DNA of 64,000 nucleotides from Tenacibaculum pacificus (GCF_027941775.1 NZ_CP115917.1:157001-221000), one strand, 5' to 3'; positions 45,797 to 54,833 are shown, counted from the stretch's first letter. The notes: generated by a model not told the origin, from the letters alone. Numbers and translations are program-made.

Positions 45797-46684
45797 TCAA
45801 CTTTCTTTATTTAACGGATATATTTCTTGATTGATAAAATCTTTCGGAAAATATTCATCACCATTAAAACCTATTTCAATATCTCTACCAGAATGTGGAA
45901 TGTAATTTGTTTTAAAAATATAATCCCAAATACTTAATGTAATTCCGAAGTTTACACCAGTTCTTCTTTCTTTAGGTAATTCTTTTGCATGATGCCAAAT
46001 GTGCATTTTCGGATTGTTTAAAATATATTTTAAATAACCATAATCCCAATTAATATTTGCGTGATTTAAGTGTCCGATAGTAATATTAAAAAAATGGACT
46101 ATTGCAATATCTTTTGCTGTAAATCCGCCCATAATAGCGAGTGGAATATATTTCATTGAATTATAAAGTACAGGTTCCATCCAGTGATAACGTAAATGTG
46201 CTGCAAATCCCATTTCTTTTACAGAGTGATGTACTTTGTGAAAATTCCATAGAAATTCATACTTGTGTAAAAGAGTATGAGTAAACCATTGTACAAAATC
46301 AATAATGATAAAAAAAGTAAATATTCTTAGCCAAAAAGGGAATTTATTAATATCAAAAAGTTGAAAATTAGCTATTGATAAATCAGCAATACTTAAAATA
46401 TCATTAAAAAATTGTGCTGTTGCATTTGATAAAGCAATTAGAATAATAAGATTCAATAGAAAAAAATTGAAGAACATATAAAAAACATCAAGCCAAAAAT
46501 CTTTTCTAAATATTGATTGATGTTTACGCCAAGGAAAAACCATTTCTAATATCCAAACAACTAAAGAAATAATAATTAATCCGTAGAAATAATTTTCCCA
46601 GTTTAATTCCATTAAAACAGATTGTTTTATATAATTCCAATAATCGGAATAAGAGTTTTTGATAATATTTAGATAGCTATCCAT
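45797..46684 (-). CDS. Sterol desaturase / fatty acid hydroxylase family membrane protein
   Basis: 295 residues with about four membrane segments. The di-iron histidine motifs of the family are present: HTLLH near residue 136, HKVHH near residue 149, HLNHAN near residue 207 and HIWHH near residue 230. The class performs O2-dependent hydroxylation or desaturation of lipid chains (also carotenoid and sterol). The substrate is not determined. The gene stands alone, convergent with the Omp85-like gene and downstream of hemD's terminator. Confidence 0.88.
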   Translation of the reverse strand: MDSYLNIIKNSYSDYWNYIKQSVLMELNWENYFYGLIIISLVVWILEMVFPWRKHQSIFRKDFWLDVFYMFFNFFLLNLIILIALSNATAQFFNDILSIADLSIANFQLFDINKFPFWLRIFTFFIIIDFVQWFTHTLLHKYEFLWNFHKVHHSVKEMGFAAHLRYHWMEPVLYNSMKYIPLAIMGGFTAKDIAIVHFFNITIGHLNHANINWDYGYLKYILNNPKMHIWHHAKELPKERRTGVNFGITLSIWDYIFKTNYIPHSGRDIEIGFNGDEYFPKDFINQEIYPLNKES

Positions 46685-46783
46685 ATAAATTATTTGCCTA
46701 AAAAATGTCCTTTAAAATAAGAAAATAAAGTGATATTTTGTTCTAAATAAAATAATTTCGAAGATTATATTAATTATTGGAAC

Positions 46784-46815
46784 AAAAAAAACCATCAAAA
46801 ATTTTTGATGGTTTT
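46784..46815 (-). terminator. Rho-independent terminator after hemD
   Basis: On the minus strand: AAACCATCAAAAATTTTTGATGGTTT is palindromic in two 13-base arms, followed by a T run; 21 bases after the hemD stop. Confidence 0.85.
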
Positions 46816-46836
46816 GTAATCGTTTAAAAAGTATTG

Positions 46837-47583
46837 TTACTTTTTATTATTTTCTTTAATGTATTTATCTAAAGCCATAGTCATTGAAGGAGTTTCAGGA
46901 GTTGGTGCAGCAACATCTACACGTAAACCTCTATCTTCAACAGCTTTAATAGTTGAGTTTCCAAAAACAGCAATTTTTGTTTTATTTTGCTTAAAGTTAG
47001 GAAAGTTTTCAAATAAACTATCAATTCCAGAAGGACTAAAAAATACTAAAACATCGTAAAAAACATCTTCTAAATCAGATAAATTACTTACAACAGTTTT
47101 GTATAAATTGGCACGTTTCCAGTTAATTCCTAATTTATCTAATTCTTCAGGAATTAATGGTTTTAATTTATCAGAAGAAGGCAATAAAAATGTTTCATCT
47201 TTATGCTTTTTTATCAATTTAATTAAATCAGGAAAAGTTCTACTTCCAACATAAATTTTACGTTTTCTGTACACAACATATTTTTGTAAGTAGTAAGCTA
47301 CTGCTTCTGATTGACAAAAATATTTCATAGAATCAGGAACTGTAAAACGCATTTCTTCAGCAATTCTAAAAAAATGATCGACAGCATTTCTACTTGTTAA
47401 AATAATTGCAGTATAGTTTTTTAAGTCGATTTTTTGAGATCTAACCTCTTTTCCATCAATCCCTTCAACATGAATAAAAGAGCGAAAATCGATTTTCACT
47501 TTTTGTTTTTCTGCTAAATCAAAATAAGGAGAAGTTTCCGTTTTTGGAGCGGGTTGAGAGACTAAAATAGTTTTCACTTTCAT
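46837..47583 (-). CDS. hemD: Uroporphyrinogen-III synthase
   Basis: 248 residues, normal length for HemD, which closes hydroxymethylbilane to uroporphyrinogen III in haem synthesis. The family is poorly conserved; recognisable elements are ILVSQPAPKTE at the start, AIILTSRNAVDHFF near residue 58, LLPSSDKLKPLIPEEL near residue 128, VLVFFSPSGIDSLFENF near residue 180 and IAVFGNSTIKAVEDRG near residue 205, which form the two-domain sulfatase-like fold. In Flavobacteriia this gene is commonly paired with a DUF4271 gene, as here 12 bases upstream. Confidence 0.9.
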   Translation of the reverse strand: MKVKTILVSQPAPKTETSPYFDLAEKQKVKIDFRSFIHVEGIDGKEVRSQKIDLKNYTAIILTSRNAVDHFFRIAEEMRFTVPDSMKYFCQSEAVAYYLQKYVVYRKRKIYVGSRTFPDLIKLIKKHKDETFLLPSSDKLKPLIPEELDKLGINWKRANLYKTVVSNLSDLEDVFYDVLVFFSPSGIDSLFENFPNFKQNKTKIAVFGNSTIKAVEDRGLRVDVAAPTPETPSMTMALDKYIKENNKK

Positions 47584-47595
47584 ATATTTTCTCTT

Positions 47596-48236
47596 TTACG
47601 TAGTAGTTGTTATTTTATAAACAATTATTAGGGGCGCTATTTCAAGAGTGCAAAAGTACAAAATAAAATAAAACAACTTACGTATAACTATTTTTTTGTT
47701 ATTAATTAAAACTAAAAAAGCCCTGAAAACAAATAAGATAACAGAAAATATAAGTAAAAAAATATGAGATTTAAACGCATATTGATATATAATTATACCA
47801 GGAAATAACCATAAACTAAGGCTGTTTAAATAGCCTGATTTTGTTGCTAAAAAATACTTAGTATTGTAGTTCGATTCAATAATATTAGCTAATATAAAAT
47901 CTAATAAATTTTTGAGTATAAAATATATTGAAACGAAACAACATAATATTATATAGTTAAAAAAACTAGGTAAATAGGCACTAGGAAGCAGTATTAAAAA
48001 AAGTAATAAGGAAATTGTAATTGTTGAGAAAAAAAGAATATTATGTAAAAAGGAGAAAAAAATGAAGTATTATCTTCTACTTTTCTTTTGAAAAAACCAG
48101 TTGTAAAAAAGGCAAGACTATAATCTCGTAATTTATTTGGTTTTAGAAGTTTCATTATTGCTAACAAAACAATAGCAAATATAATTACTAAGGTAATCCA
48201 GTTATTATCAGTTATAATGCGTTCAATTGCTTGCAA
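47596..48236 (-). pseudogene. DUF4271 membrane protein, frameshifted
   Basis: As read from ATG 48236, the frame gives MQAIERIITDNNWITLVIIF and a first membrane segment, then DYSLAFFTTGFFKRK, and drifts into nonsense after EDNTSFF, stopping at 47994. A second frame is open from about 48060 to a stop at 47596-47598. It encodes five or so membrane segments (e.g. NSLSLWLFPGIIIYQYAF) and the ending YFCTLEIAPLIIVYKI, which is characteristic of DUF4271. The break lies at the seven-A run 48056-48062 (seven T in sense); eight would give an uninterrupted protein of about 213 residues. Function unknown; hemD follows after 12 bases, and the pair is probably one transcript from the -7 at 48266-48273. Confidence 0.8.
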
Positions 48237-48265
48237 TCGTATTTGTTTTATGCTTTAATTTAACA

Positions 48266-48273
48266 CAAAATTA
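48266..48273 (-). promoter_or_regulatory. -7 promoter element for the DUF4271-hemD pair
   Basis: TAATTTTG on the minus strand, exact TAnnTTTG match, 30 bases before ATG 48236. Divergent from the promoter at 48288. Confidence 0.55.
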
Positions 48274-48287
48274 GTGATAAATTAGTG

Positions 48288-48295
48288 TATATTTG
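48288..48295 (+). promoter_or_regulatory. -7 promoter element for the dolichol-phosphate mannose synthase-like gene
   Basis: TATATTTG, exact TAnnTTTG match, 23 bases before ATG 48318. It overlaps a longer possible frame beginning at GTG 48285, which is therefore rejected. Confidence 0.6.
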
Positions 48296-48317
48296 CTTAG
48301 TTTTAGATGAAAATTAC

Positions 48318-49040
48318 ATGAAATCAGACGCTTTAGTTATAATACCTACTTATAACGAAAAAGAAAACATAGCGGCGATAATACAAGCAACTTTTAATCA
48401 AAAAAAAGAGTTTGATATTTTAGTTGTCGATGATAACTCACCAGACGGAACAGCTAATATCGTAGCGAAATTACAAAAAGAATATCCTAATAAACTTTAT
48501 ATTGAAAAAAGAACAGGAAAAAATGGATTAGGTACTGCCTATATTCATGGTTTTAAATGGGCAATTGCTAAAAAATACGATTATATAATTGAAATGGATG
48601 CCGATTTTTCGCACAATCCTAATGATTTAATTAAATTATATAATGCCTGCGCTATTGATGGAGCTGATGTTTCTGTCGGTTCTCGTTATTCAATTGGTGT
48701 AAACGTAGTAAATTGGCCAATGCGCAGAGTTTTATTGTCGTATTGTGCATCTAAATATGTCCGTTTTGTTACAGGAATTCCTGTGCACGATACCACTGCT
48801 GGTTTTGTATGTTGGAAACGAAAAGTTTTAGAAACTATTCGATTTGATAAAATTAAATTTATAGGATATGCTTTTCAAATTGAAATGAAATTTAAAGCAT
48901 GGAAGCATAAATTTACCATTAAAGAAGTTTCTGTTATTTTTACAGATAGAGTTTTAGGAACATCGAAATTAAATTCGGGTATTATTAAAGAGGCAATATT
49001 CGGAGTATTAAAAATGAGAATTAAAGGTTTACCAAAATAA
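48318..49040 (+). CDS. Polyprenol monophosphomannose synthase-like glycosyltransferase (GT2)
   Basis: 240 residues from ATG 48318. A DPM1/Ppm1-type GT2 enzyme that moves mannose (or glucose) from a nucleotide to polyprenyl phosphate. Motifs: ALVIIPTYNEKENI at the start, ILVVDDNSPDGTANI, KNGLGTAYIHGFKWA, IIEMDADFSHNPNDL with the metal-binding Asp-x-Asp, and VGSRYSIGVNVVNWPMRR, which is strongly conserved in this subgroup. No C-terminal membrane domain, as in the soluble bacterial form. pyrC begins ten bases after the stop, so the genes share a transcript. Confidence 0.9.
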   Translation: MKSDALVIIPTYNEKENIAAIIQATFNQKKEFDILVVDDNSPDGTANIVAKLQKEYPNKLYIEKRTGKNGLGTAYIHGFKWAIAKKYDYIIEMDADFSHNPNDLIKLYNACAIDGADVSVGSRYSIGVNVVNWPMRRVLLSYCASKYVRFVTGIPVHDTTAGFVCWKRKVLETIRFDKIKFIGYAFQIEMKFKAWKHKFTIKEVSVIFTDRVLGTSKLNSGIIKEAIFGVLKMRIKGLPK

Positions 49041-49050
49041 TAACACAATT

Positions 49051-50388
49051 ATGAAATCATACTTAATTAAAAACGCAACAATCGTTAACGAAAACAAGGT
49101 TTTTAAAGGCGATGTTTTAATCGAAGGAAATTATATTAAAGAAATTTCAACTGAAATAAATACAACTTCAGATATTGAAGTTATCAATGCCGAGGGTAAA
49201 TATTTAATTCCAGGTATGATTGATGATCAGGTGCATTTTCGTGAACCAGGTTTAACACATAAAGCAAACATTGGTACTGAAAGTAAAGCCGCTATTGCTG
49301 GTGGAATTACTTCTTTTATTGAAATGCCAAACACAGTTCCACAAGCTACAACTCAAGATTTATTAGAAGATAAATTTCAAATAGCAGCTAAAACATCATA
49401 TGCAAATTATTCGTTTATGTTTGGTGGAACAAATGATAATTTAGAAGAATTATTAAAAACAAATCCAAGAAATGTAGCGGGAATTAAACTTTTCTTAGGT
49501 TCATCAACAGGAAATATGTTGGTTGATAACGAAGAAGTTTTAGAAAAAATATTCTCTTCTACTGATATGTTAATTTCGGTACATTGTGAAGACGAAGCAA
49601 CTATCAGAAAAAATACGGAAGAATATGTTGCCAAATATGGCGATGATATTCCATTAAAATATCACCCAATTATCAGAAGTGAAGAAGCTTGTTATTTATC
49701 TTCATCAAAAGCAATTGAATTAGCTAAAAAAACAGGAGCAAGGTTACACGTTTTCCATTTATCAACAGAAAAAGAAACGCATTTATTCAGAAATGATATT
49801 CCTTTAGAAGAAAAGAAAATTACAGCAGAGGTTTGTGTACATCATTTATGGTTTACCGATAAAGATTATGATGAAAAAGGAACACATATTAAATGGAATC
49901 CAGCGGTAAAATCTCAAAAAGATAAAGACGGATTATGGAAAGCTTTATTAGATGATAGAATCGATGTAATTGCAACTGACCGTACACCTCATACTTTAGA
50001 AGAAAAAGATAACTTATACACAAAAGCACCAAGTGGAGGACCTTTAGTTCAACATGCAGTAACGGCAATTTTAGAAAAAGTAAAAGAAGGCGTTATACCA
50101 ATTGAAAAAGCGGTAGAAAAAATGTGTCATAATCCTGCAAAACTATTTAAAGTTGAAAAACGTGGTTTTATTAAAGAAGGATATTATGCCGATTTAGTGT
50201 TAATAGATAATAATCAAAATTGGACGGTTTCAAAAGATAATATTTTGTATAAATGTGGTTGGTCTCCTTTTGAAGGAACAGAATTTTCAAGTAAAATTAC
50301 GCATACTTTTGTAAATGGAAACTTAATGTTTGCAAACGGTATTTTTGATGAAAACACAAAAGGAAAACGTTTAGAATTTAAAATATAA
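49051..50388 (+). CDS. pyrC: Dihydroorotase
   Basis: 445 residues, class I dihydroorotase of pyrimidine synthesis (carbamoyl aspartate to dihydroorotate). Blocks: MIDDQVHFREPGLTHKA near residue 57, SFIEMPNTVP near residue 90, AGIKLFLGSSTGNMLVD near residue 145, LISVHCEDEA near residue 173, RLHVFHLSTEKE near residue 230 and IATDRTPHTLEEKDN near residue 311. Two departures from the textbook motifs are visible: the first His of the metal-binding H-x-H is Gln, and the usual TDHAPHT is TDRTPHT. The Gln form is, as I recall, common in Bacteroidota; the Arg I cannot vouch for. The DUF4296 gene starts immediately after the stop. Confidence 0.92.
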   Translation: MKSYLIKNATIVNENKVFKGDVLIEGNYIKEISTEINTTSDIEVINAEGKYLIPGMIDDQVHFREPGLTHKANIGTESKAAIAGGITSFIEMPNTVPQATTQDLLEDKFQIAAKTSYANYSFMFGGTNDNLEELLKTNPRNVAGIKLFLGSSTGNMLVDNEEVLEKIFSSTDMLISVHCEDEATIRKNTEEYVAKYGDDIPLKYHPIIRSEEACYLSSSKAIELAKKTGARLHVFHLSTEKETHLFRNDIPLEEKKITAEVCVHHLWFTDKDYDEKGTHIKWNPAVKSQKDKDGLWKALLDDRIDVIATDRTPHTLEEKDNLYTKAPSGGPLVQHAVTAILEKVKEGVIPIEKAVEKMCHNPAKLFKVEKRGFIKEGYYADLVLIDNNQNWTVSKDNILYKCGWSPFEGTEFSSKITHTFVNGNLMFANGIFDENTKGKRLEFKI

Positions 50389-50834
50389 ATGAAAAATTTT
50401 TTTACATACTGGTTTCTTTACTTTTTATGTCTTGTACTACAAGTAATACCATATATGAAAAACCAAAAAATTTGATACCAAAAGATTCTATGGTAGCATT
50501 ATTAACAGATATGTATATTGCATCATCTGTTAGTAATGTTAAAAATAAGTTTTTAGAAAAAAAGAAAAACTATGTTTTTTTGGTTTATGATAAGTATAAA
50601 ATAGATAGTACTCGCTTTAGTGAAAGTAATATATATTATACATCAAAAACAGAAGATTATACTTTAATACTTAAAGATGTAAAATATAATTTGGATTCTC
50701 TGAAGAATTATTATTTAGAAAAAAGTAAAATAAAAGATTCGTTACTTAAAGAAGCTCCAAATAAAAAGTTATCATTAGAGTTGATTAAGAGAAATAAAAG
50801 ACTCTCAGAAGAAAAAAAATCTAAGTTAAAATAA
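50389..50834 (+). CDS. DUF4296 lipoprotein, signal peptide out of frame
   Basis: The in-frame reading starts at ATG 50427 and gives 135 residues (MSCTTSNTIYEKPKNLIP to the Lys-rich end), matching the DUF4296 family of Flavobacteriia (function unknown). That product has no signal peptide. Directly after pyrC an ATG at 50389 starts MKNFF; with one more T in the seven-T run 50397-50403 it would continue YILVSLLFMSCTTSN, a perfect lipoprotein signal with lipobox FMSC, joining the DUF4296 frame. So the true gene almost certainly spans 50389-50834 and is frameshifted as given. It is cotranscribed with pyrC. Confidence 0.75.
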
Positions 50835-50837
50835 TTA

Positions 50838-51839
50838 TCAAATTTGAATTTCTTGACAAATACGAGTAATTGTTTTGTTAATTAATTCAAATTTGAAATT
50901 TAATTCTTCTGTTATCTTTTTAGATGAATAGTAAGAAATATTATGAGAAGACCTTGCCGAATTTTTTGTTAATAAAGGTTCTTTTTTTGTTACTTTTGAT
51001 ATCAACCAGCTAATTCTCCAAGCAATTGCTGTTATTACTTTTTGAACTTTTATTGATGGTCTTTTTTTCTGTAAACCATCAGCAATAGCAAATAAAATAT
51101 CTTTAAACGATTTGTTTTCTGAAACTAAAATAAAACGTTCGTTTTTAACGTTTGAATTCATCAATAAAACCATTGCTTTTACTACATCTTGTACATCAAC
51201 AAAACCAGTGATTCCTTCAGTATAAAACTTAAAACCATTTTTTATTTGTGTAAATAATTTACCAGATCCTTCTTGCCAAAAACCACTTCCTAAAATAACA
51301 CCAGGATTTACAATAACAACCTCTAAACCTTCTTGGCTAGCTCTCCAAACTTCCATTTCAGCACCATATTTTGTAATGGAATAACCGCTATGAACGTCAT
51401 TATCTGACCATTCATTTTCTTCATCGATTATTTTTCCATTGATAGCATCGCCAACGGCAGCAATTGAACTCACAAAACATAGTTTTTTGATGTTGTTTTC
51501 AATAGAAAAATTAACAATATTTGCTGTTCCATCAATATTTACTTGACGCATTTTATCATAATCTTTCGGGTTAAAAGAAACCAAAGCAGCACAATGATAA
51601 ACTTCTGTAATATTTTTAAAAACATTTTCTAAAGAAGGAATATCTGTAATATCTGCTTGTATCCAAATTATTTTAGAAAATAACTGTTCAACATCATCAG
51701 TATAAAAAGAAAATATTTTTTTTAGATGTGTTCGTTTTTCATCAGTTCTATAAATAGCTGTGATTTCATCATTTTTTTGAGTTAAATGATATAATAAATG
51801 TGCTCCTACTAAACCTGTTCCGCCTGTAACTAAAATCAT
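50838..51839 (-). CDS. NAD-dependent epimerase/dehydratase family protein
   Basis: 333 residues. Extended short-chain dehydrogenase with the nucleotide loop LVTGGTGLVGAHLLYHL at residues 3-19, SSIAAVG near residue 124 and the catalytic pair in YSITKYGAE near residue 152. The middle resembles dihydroflavonol-4-reductase-like or sugar epimerases; the substrate is not assignable. The ATG is only four bases from a -7 element, so the message may be leaderless. Convergent with the DUF4296 gene (three-base gap). Confidence 0.85.
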   Translation of the reverse strand: MILVTGGTGLVGAHLLYHLTQKNDEITAIYRTDEKRTHLKKIFSFYTDDVEQLFSKIIWIQADITDIPSLENVFKNITEVYHCAALVSFNPKDYDKMRQVNIDGTANIVNFSIENNIKKLCFVSSIAAVGDAINGKIIDEENEWSDNDVHSGYSITKYGAEMEVWRASQEGLEVVIVNPGVILGSGFWQEGSGKLFTQIKNGFKFYTEGITGFVDVQDVVKAMVLLMNSNVKNERFILVSENKSFKDILFAIADGLQKKRPSIKVQKVITAIAWRISWLISKVTKKEPLLTKNSARSSHNISYYSSKKITEELNFKFELINKTITRICQEIQI

Positions 51840-51843
51840 GATT

Positions 51844-51851
51844 CAAAGATA
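51844..51851 (-). promoter_or_regulatory. -7 promoter element for the epimerase gene
   Basis: TATCTTTG on the minus strand, exact TAnnTTTG match, with its end five bases from the ATG at 51839; predicts a leaderless mRNA. Confidence 0.5.
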
Positions 51852-51864
51852 AATTATTTTAAAC

Positions 51865-51897
51865 AAAAAAAGAGGTCGAAATTTCGACCTCTTTTTA
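51865..51897. terminator. Rho-independent terminator after the lipoprotein gene
   Basis: Perfect palindrome AAAAGAGGTCGAAA / TTTCGACCTCTTTT with a T run on the minus strand, 19 bases past the lipoprotein stop at 51917. Confidence 0.88.
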
Positions 51898-51916
51898 TTA
51901 TTATTTAACTGTTTTA

Positions 51917-52988
51917 TTATAATTTAATATACTCAACATTTTGAATTTTTACATCAAAATATATTTTACCTGAATTTCCATCAGTTCCTTCTATTTTGGT
52001 TACTTTAATTAAACCTTTAGCACCGTTTTTATCTTCAAATTCTAAAACAGCTCCTGTACTTAAATTAGTAACTTTTTCAGAAGTAGGAGTAACAATAGTT
52101 TCTAATTCAGAAGTAGTTACAGTATCAAAATCTTTAGTAGATTTAGCTATATAAAAATTATTTAAAGGCTCTTGTGTGATATTTATGTTAGCTTTATCAG
52201 CAATATCAACAATAGCTTTAGGAAAATCTGAAGCTGAAGCAAAAGAAGCTTTATGAGTATTACCATAATAGTATCCAAAATCCCAAAAAGAAGCAGTTTC
52301 TAACCCTGCATTAATAGCATAAGTTTCTCCGTTATATACTGATATAAAAGATTTAGAAGAACCATTTGCTAAAGGAGCGGCTAAAATAACTGCTGAAAAT
52401 TGTTTGATAGTGGTAGCAGTTGCAGTTGCATTTCCTGCTTTAATAGTAATGGTACCAAAAGCGTTTAAATCGCCATAAGCATTTCTTTTAGAAACATCTC
52501 TAAAATCTCCTTTACTAGTTGTTCCTAAAGTGGCAAGACGAGTTGTCCATAATTTATATACAACAACACCATCAGTACTTGTTGGAGCTTCAAAAGGAAT
52601 TTTGTAGGTAAATTCTTGTCCTTCTTTAGTACCTAAGTCGATTGAACCATCACCTTTAGTTTTAACTGCTGCGGCAACAGTTGATAAATCATAAGCAATA
52701 GCTCCTTGTTCACTTCCGTATACATTTTTAGTTATGTATAATCTTTTCAATGTTCTTTTCAGCGTCTGAAAATTTTACAACAACATCTAAAGTAGTACTA
52801 GGTTCAGCTGTTAATTCTAATGTTGGGTAATAATCATTAGTATCAATAACTAATTCTTTAGGCGTATTAATACTAGGAACATCAGGGTCTATAGCAAGTC
52901 CATTCTGTTCTTCACTACAAGCTGTAAAAGTTGTTCCGATTAAAAATGCACTACATGCGATAAATAATGGTTTCAATAAATTTTTCAT
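51917..52988 (-). pseudogene. Cell-surface lipoprotein of unknown function, frameshifted
   Basis: The first part starts at ATG 52988 (an in-frame extension to 53048 lacks support) with a lipoprotein signal: MKNLLKPLFIACSAFLIG and the lipobox-like TFTAC at residue 20. It runs through a Pro/Asp-rich linker to VVVKFSDAEKNI and stops at 52728 after a few odd residues. The second frame, open from 52750 to 51917, continues naturally with KRLYITKNVYGSEQG and ends KIQNVEYIKL. One extra base near 52745-52752 accounts for the break; unlike others in the window it is not in a long homopolymer. The whole would be about 356 residues. No known family recognised; it looks like a Bacteroidota surface lipoprotein with immunoglobulin-like repeats. 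It is divergent from tyrS. Confidence 0.72.
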
Positions 52989-53055
52989 TTTTTTTGTTTT
53001 AAATTCTTTTTGATAAAAGTATATATTGTTTTTCAAAATATATGCCAAAGAGCTT

Positions 53056-53063
53056 TATATTTG
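53056..53063 (+). promoter_or_regulatory. -7 promoter element for tyrS
   Basis: TATATTTG, exact TAnnTTTG match, 87 bases before the tyrS ATG, leaving a leader of about 80 bases in which I see no riboswitch or T-box structure. Confidence 0.5.
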
Positions 53064-53150
53064 TGTTAAAAACATAAATATGTTTAATATTTAGAAACAG
53101 ATTGTGTTTGAATGTCACATTTTTAGCAAATTTTAAGAAATAGTAATCAA

Positions 53151-54452
53151 ATGAAGAATTTAGTAGAAGAATTACGTTGGCGTGGAATGATTCACGACAT
53201 GATGCCAGGAACAGAAGAGCAATTGCAAAAAGAAATGACAGCGGCATATATTGGTTTTGATCCAACCTCTGATTCGTTACATATTGGAAGTTTAGTGCCA
53301 ATTATATTACTTGTACATTTAGAAAAATCGGGGCATAAACCTGTAGCTTTAGTTGGAGGTGCAACAGGAATGATTGGAGATCCTTCAGGGAAATCAGATG
53401 AGCGTAATTTGTTAAACGAAGAGGCTTTAGCTAAAAATGTAGCAGGAATTCAACGAACTTTAGGACGTTTCTTAAATTTTGATAGTTCTGCTAAAAATGC
53501 TCCTTTACTTGTTAATAATTATGATTGGATGAAAGATTTTTCATTCATTGAATTTGCTAGAGATGTAGGTAAACGTATTACCGTAAACTACATGATGGGA
53601 AAAGAATCTGTTAAAAAAAGAATTTCTGGAGAAGGTGCTGGAGGGATGAGTTTTACAGAGTTTACTTACCAATTAATTCAAGGATATGATTTTTATCATT
53701 TATATAAAAACCACAATTGTTTATTACAAATGGGTGGTTCAGACCAATGGGGAAACATTACCACAGGTACTGAATTAGTTCGTAGAATGAATGTCGGTGA
53801 AGAGGCAAAAGCCTACGCAATGACTTGTCCATTAATTACCAAAGCTGATGGTTCAAAATTTGGGAAATCTGAAGGTGGAAATATTTGGTTAGATGCTGAT
53901 AAAACATCAGTATATAAATTCTATCAATTTTGGTTAAATACTTCGGATGCAGATGCAGAAAAGTATATTAAAATTTTTACTTTTTTAGATCAACAAACTG
54001 TTGAAGATTTAATTAAAAAACATCAAGAAACGCCACATGAAAGAGCGCTTCAAAAAACATTAGCAAATGCAGTTACAACTTTTGTACACTCGGAAGAAGC
54101 ATTAGAAAAAGCAATTGCAGCTTCTAATATTTTATTCGGAAAATCTACTGCTGATGATTTAAAAGGTTTAGACGAACAGACTTTTTTAGATGTTTTTGAT
54201 GGAGTTCCACAAGCAGAAGTTTCTAAAGATGATATTTCAGAAGGGTTATCAATGATTGATGCTTTATCAGGAAAAACAAATTTCTTAAAATCAAATGGAG
54301 ATGCTAAGAGAGCTCTAAAAGAAAATGCTGTTTCTGTAAATAAAGAAAAAGTAAAAGAAGATTTTGTAATTACTTCAGAAGATTTAATAGCTGATAAATA
54401 TGTGTTATTACAACGTGGAAAAAAGAGTTATTTTTTATTGAAAGTAGCATAG
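53151..54452 (+). CDS. tyrS: Tyrosyl-tRNA synthetase
   Basis: 433 residues. Class I synthetase charging tRNA-Tyr. Signatures: [18 protein letters not shown] (HIGH as HIGS) near residue 35, [14 protein letters not shown] near residue 72, [17 protein letters not shown] near residue 195, and the KMSKS loop as [11 protein letters not shown] near residue 240. The C-terminal S4-like RNA-binding domain is present at about residues 370-433 (SDAL-type helix SMIDALSG, then [15 protein letters not shown]). Length and order are normal. Single-gene unit with its own terminator. Confidence 0.96.
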   Translation: MKNLVEELRWRGMIHDMMPGTEEQLQKEMTAAYIGFDPTSDSLHIGSLVPIILLVHLEKSGHKPVALVGGATGMIGDPSGKSDERNLLNEEALAKNVAGIQRTLGRFLNFDSSAKNAPLLVNNYDWMKDFSFIEFARDVGKRITVNYMMGKESVKKRISGEGAGGMSFTEFTYQLIQGYDFYHLYKNHNCLLQMGGSDQWGNITTGTELVRRMNVGEEAKAYAMTCPLITKADGSKFGKSEGGNIWLDADKTSVYKFYQFWLNTSDADAEKYIKIFTFLDQQTVEDLIKKHQETPHERALQKTLANAVTTFVHSEEALEKAIAASNILFGKSTADDLKGLDEQTFLDVFDGVPQAEVSKDDISEGLSMIDALSGKTNFLKSNGDAKRALKENAVSVNKEKVKEDFVITSEDLIADKYVLLQRGKKSYFLLKVA

Positions 54453-54469
54453 TTTTCAAAACTTAAATA

Positions 54470-54506
54470 TAAAAAAAAGCCTTGAGAATTTCTCAAGGCT
54501 TTTTTA
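54470..54506 (+). terminator. Rho-independent terminator after tyrS (bidirectional)
   Basis: Stem AAAAGCCTTGAGAA / TTCTCAAGGCTTTT with flanking A and T runs, 18 bases after the tyrS stop. It also lies just past the stop of the convergent small Cys-rich gene. Confidence 0.85.
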
Positions 54507-54518
54507 TGTAAATATTTT

Positions 54519-54707
54519 TTATGAAACAGCTTTTAAACCAAAAGATAAAGGGCATCGCTTACAATTAATTCCTTTCTTTTTGTATTTATTACAGCAGTTA
54601 GTTTTTGGTTTTAAACAATTAGAGCTACAAACAGTATCACATATAGTTTCTTTCTGTAGTGAAACTACAGGTATAACTTTCTTATTATCAGTATAAAATA
54701 TAATCAT
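54519..54707 (-). CDS. Small Cys-rich protein of unknown function
   Basis: 62 residues with seven cysteines in the pattern C-x3-C-x3-C-x6-C-C-x10-C-x2-C (ICDTVCSSNC, TNCCNKYKKK, NCKRCPLSF). No signal peptide. The spacing suggests metal binding or a zinc-ribbon-like fold. It is supported as real by an exact -7 element 17 bases upstream and by a terminator at its end. I do not recognise a named family. It lies next to the MbnP/MbnH metal locus but on the other strand, so a link to metal is only a possibility. Confidence 0.55.
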   Translation of the reverse strand: MIIFYTDNKKVIPVVSLQKETICDTVCSSNCLKPKTNCCNKYKKKGINCKRCPLSFGLKAVS

Positions 54708-54723
54708 AATCTATAATATGATG

Positions 54724-54731
54724 CAAATGTA
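54724..54731 (-). promoter_or_regulatory. -7 promoter element for the small Cys-rich gene
   Basis: TACATTTG on the minus strand, exact TAnnTTTG match, 17 bases before ATG 54707. Confidence 0.5.
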
Positions 54732-54833
54732 GTAATTTATTTAGAATAAATAAGAATAATATTTATACCTATTTTTAATTGATAAAAAAAAATACTTGAA
54801 CTACCTTTACACCTCCTATTTAAAAAATAATTT

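Noticed and set aside
53064..53150. T-box or riboswitch in the tyrS leader
   Set aside because: The leader is about 80 bases, AT-rich and without a T-box sequence or an antiterminator/terminator pair; T-boxes are also not expected in Bacteroidota.
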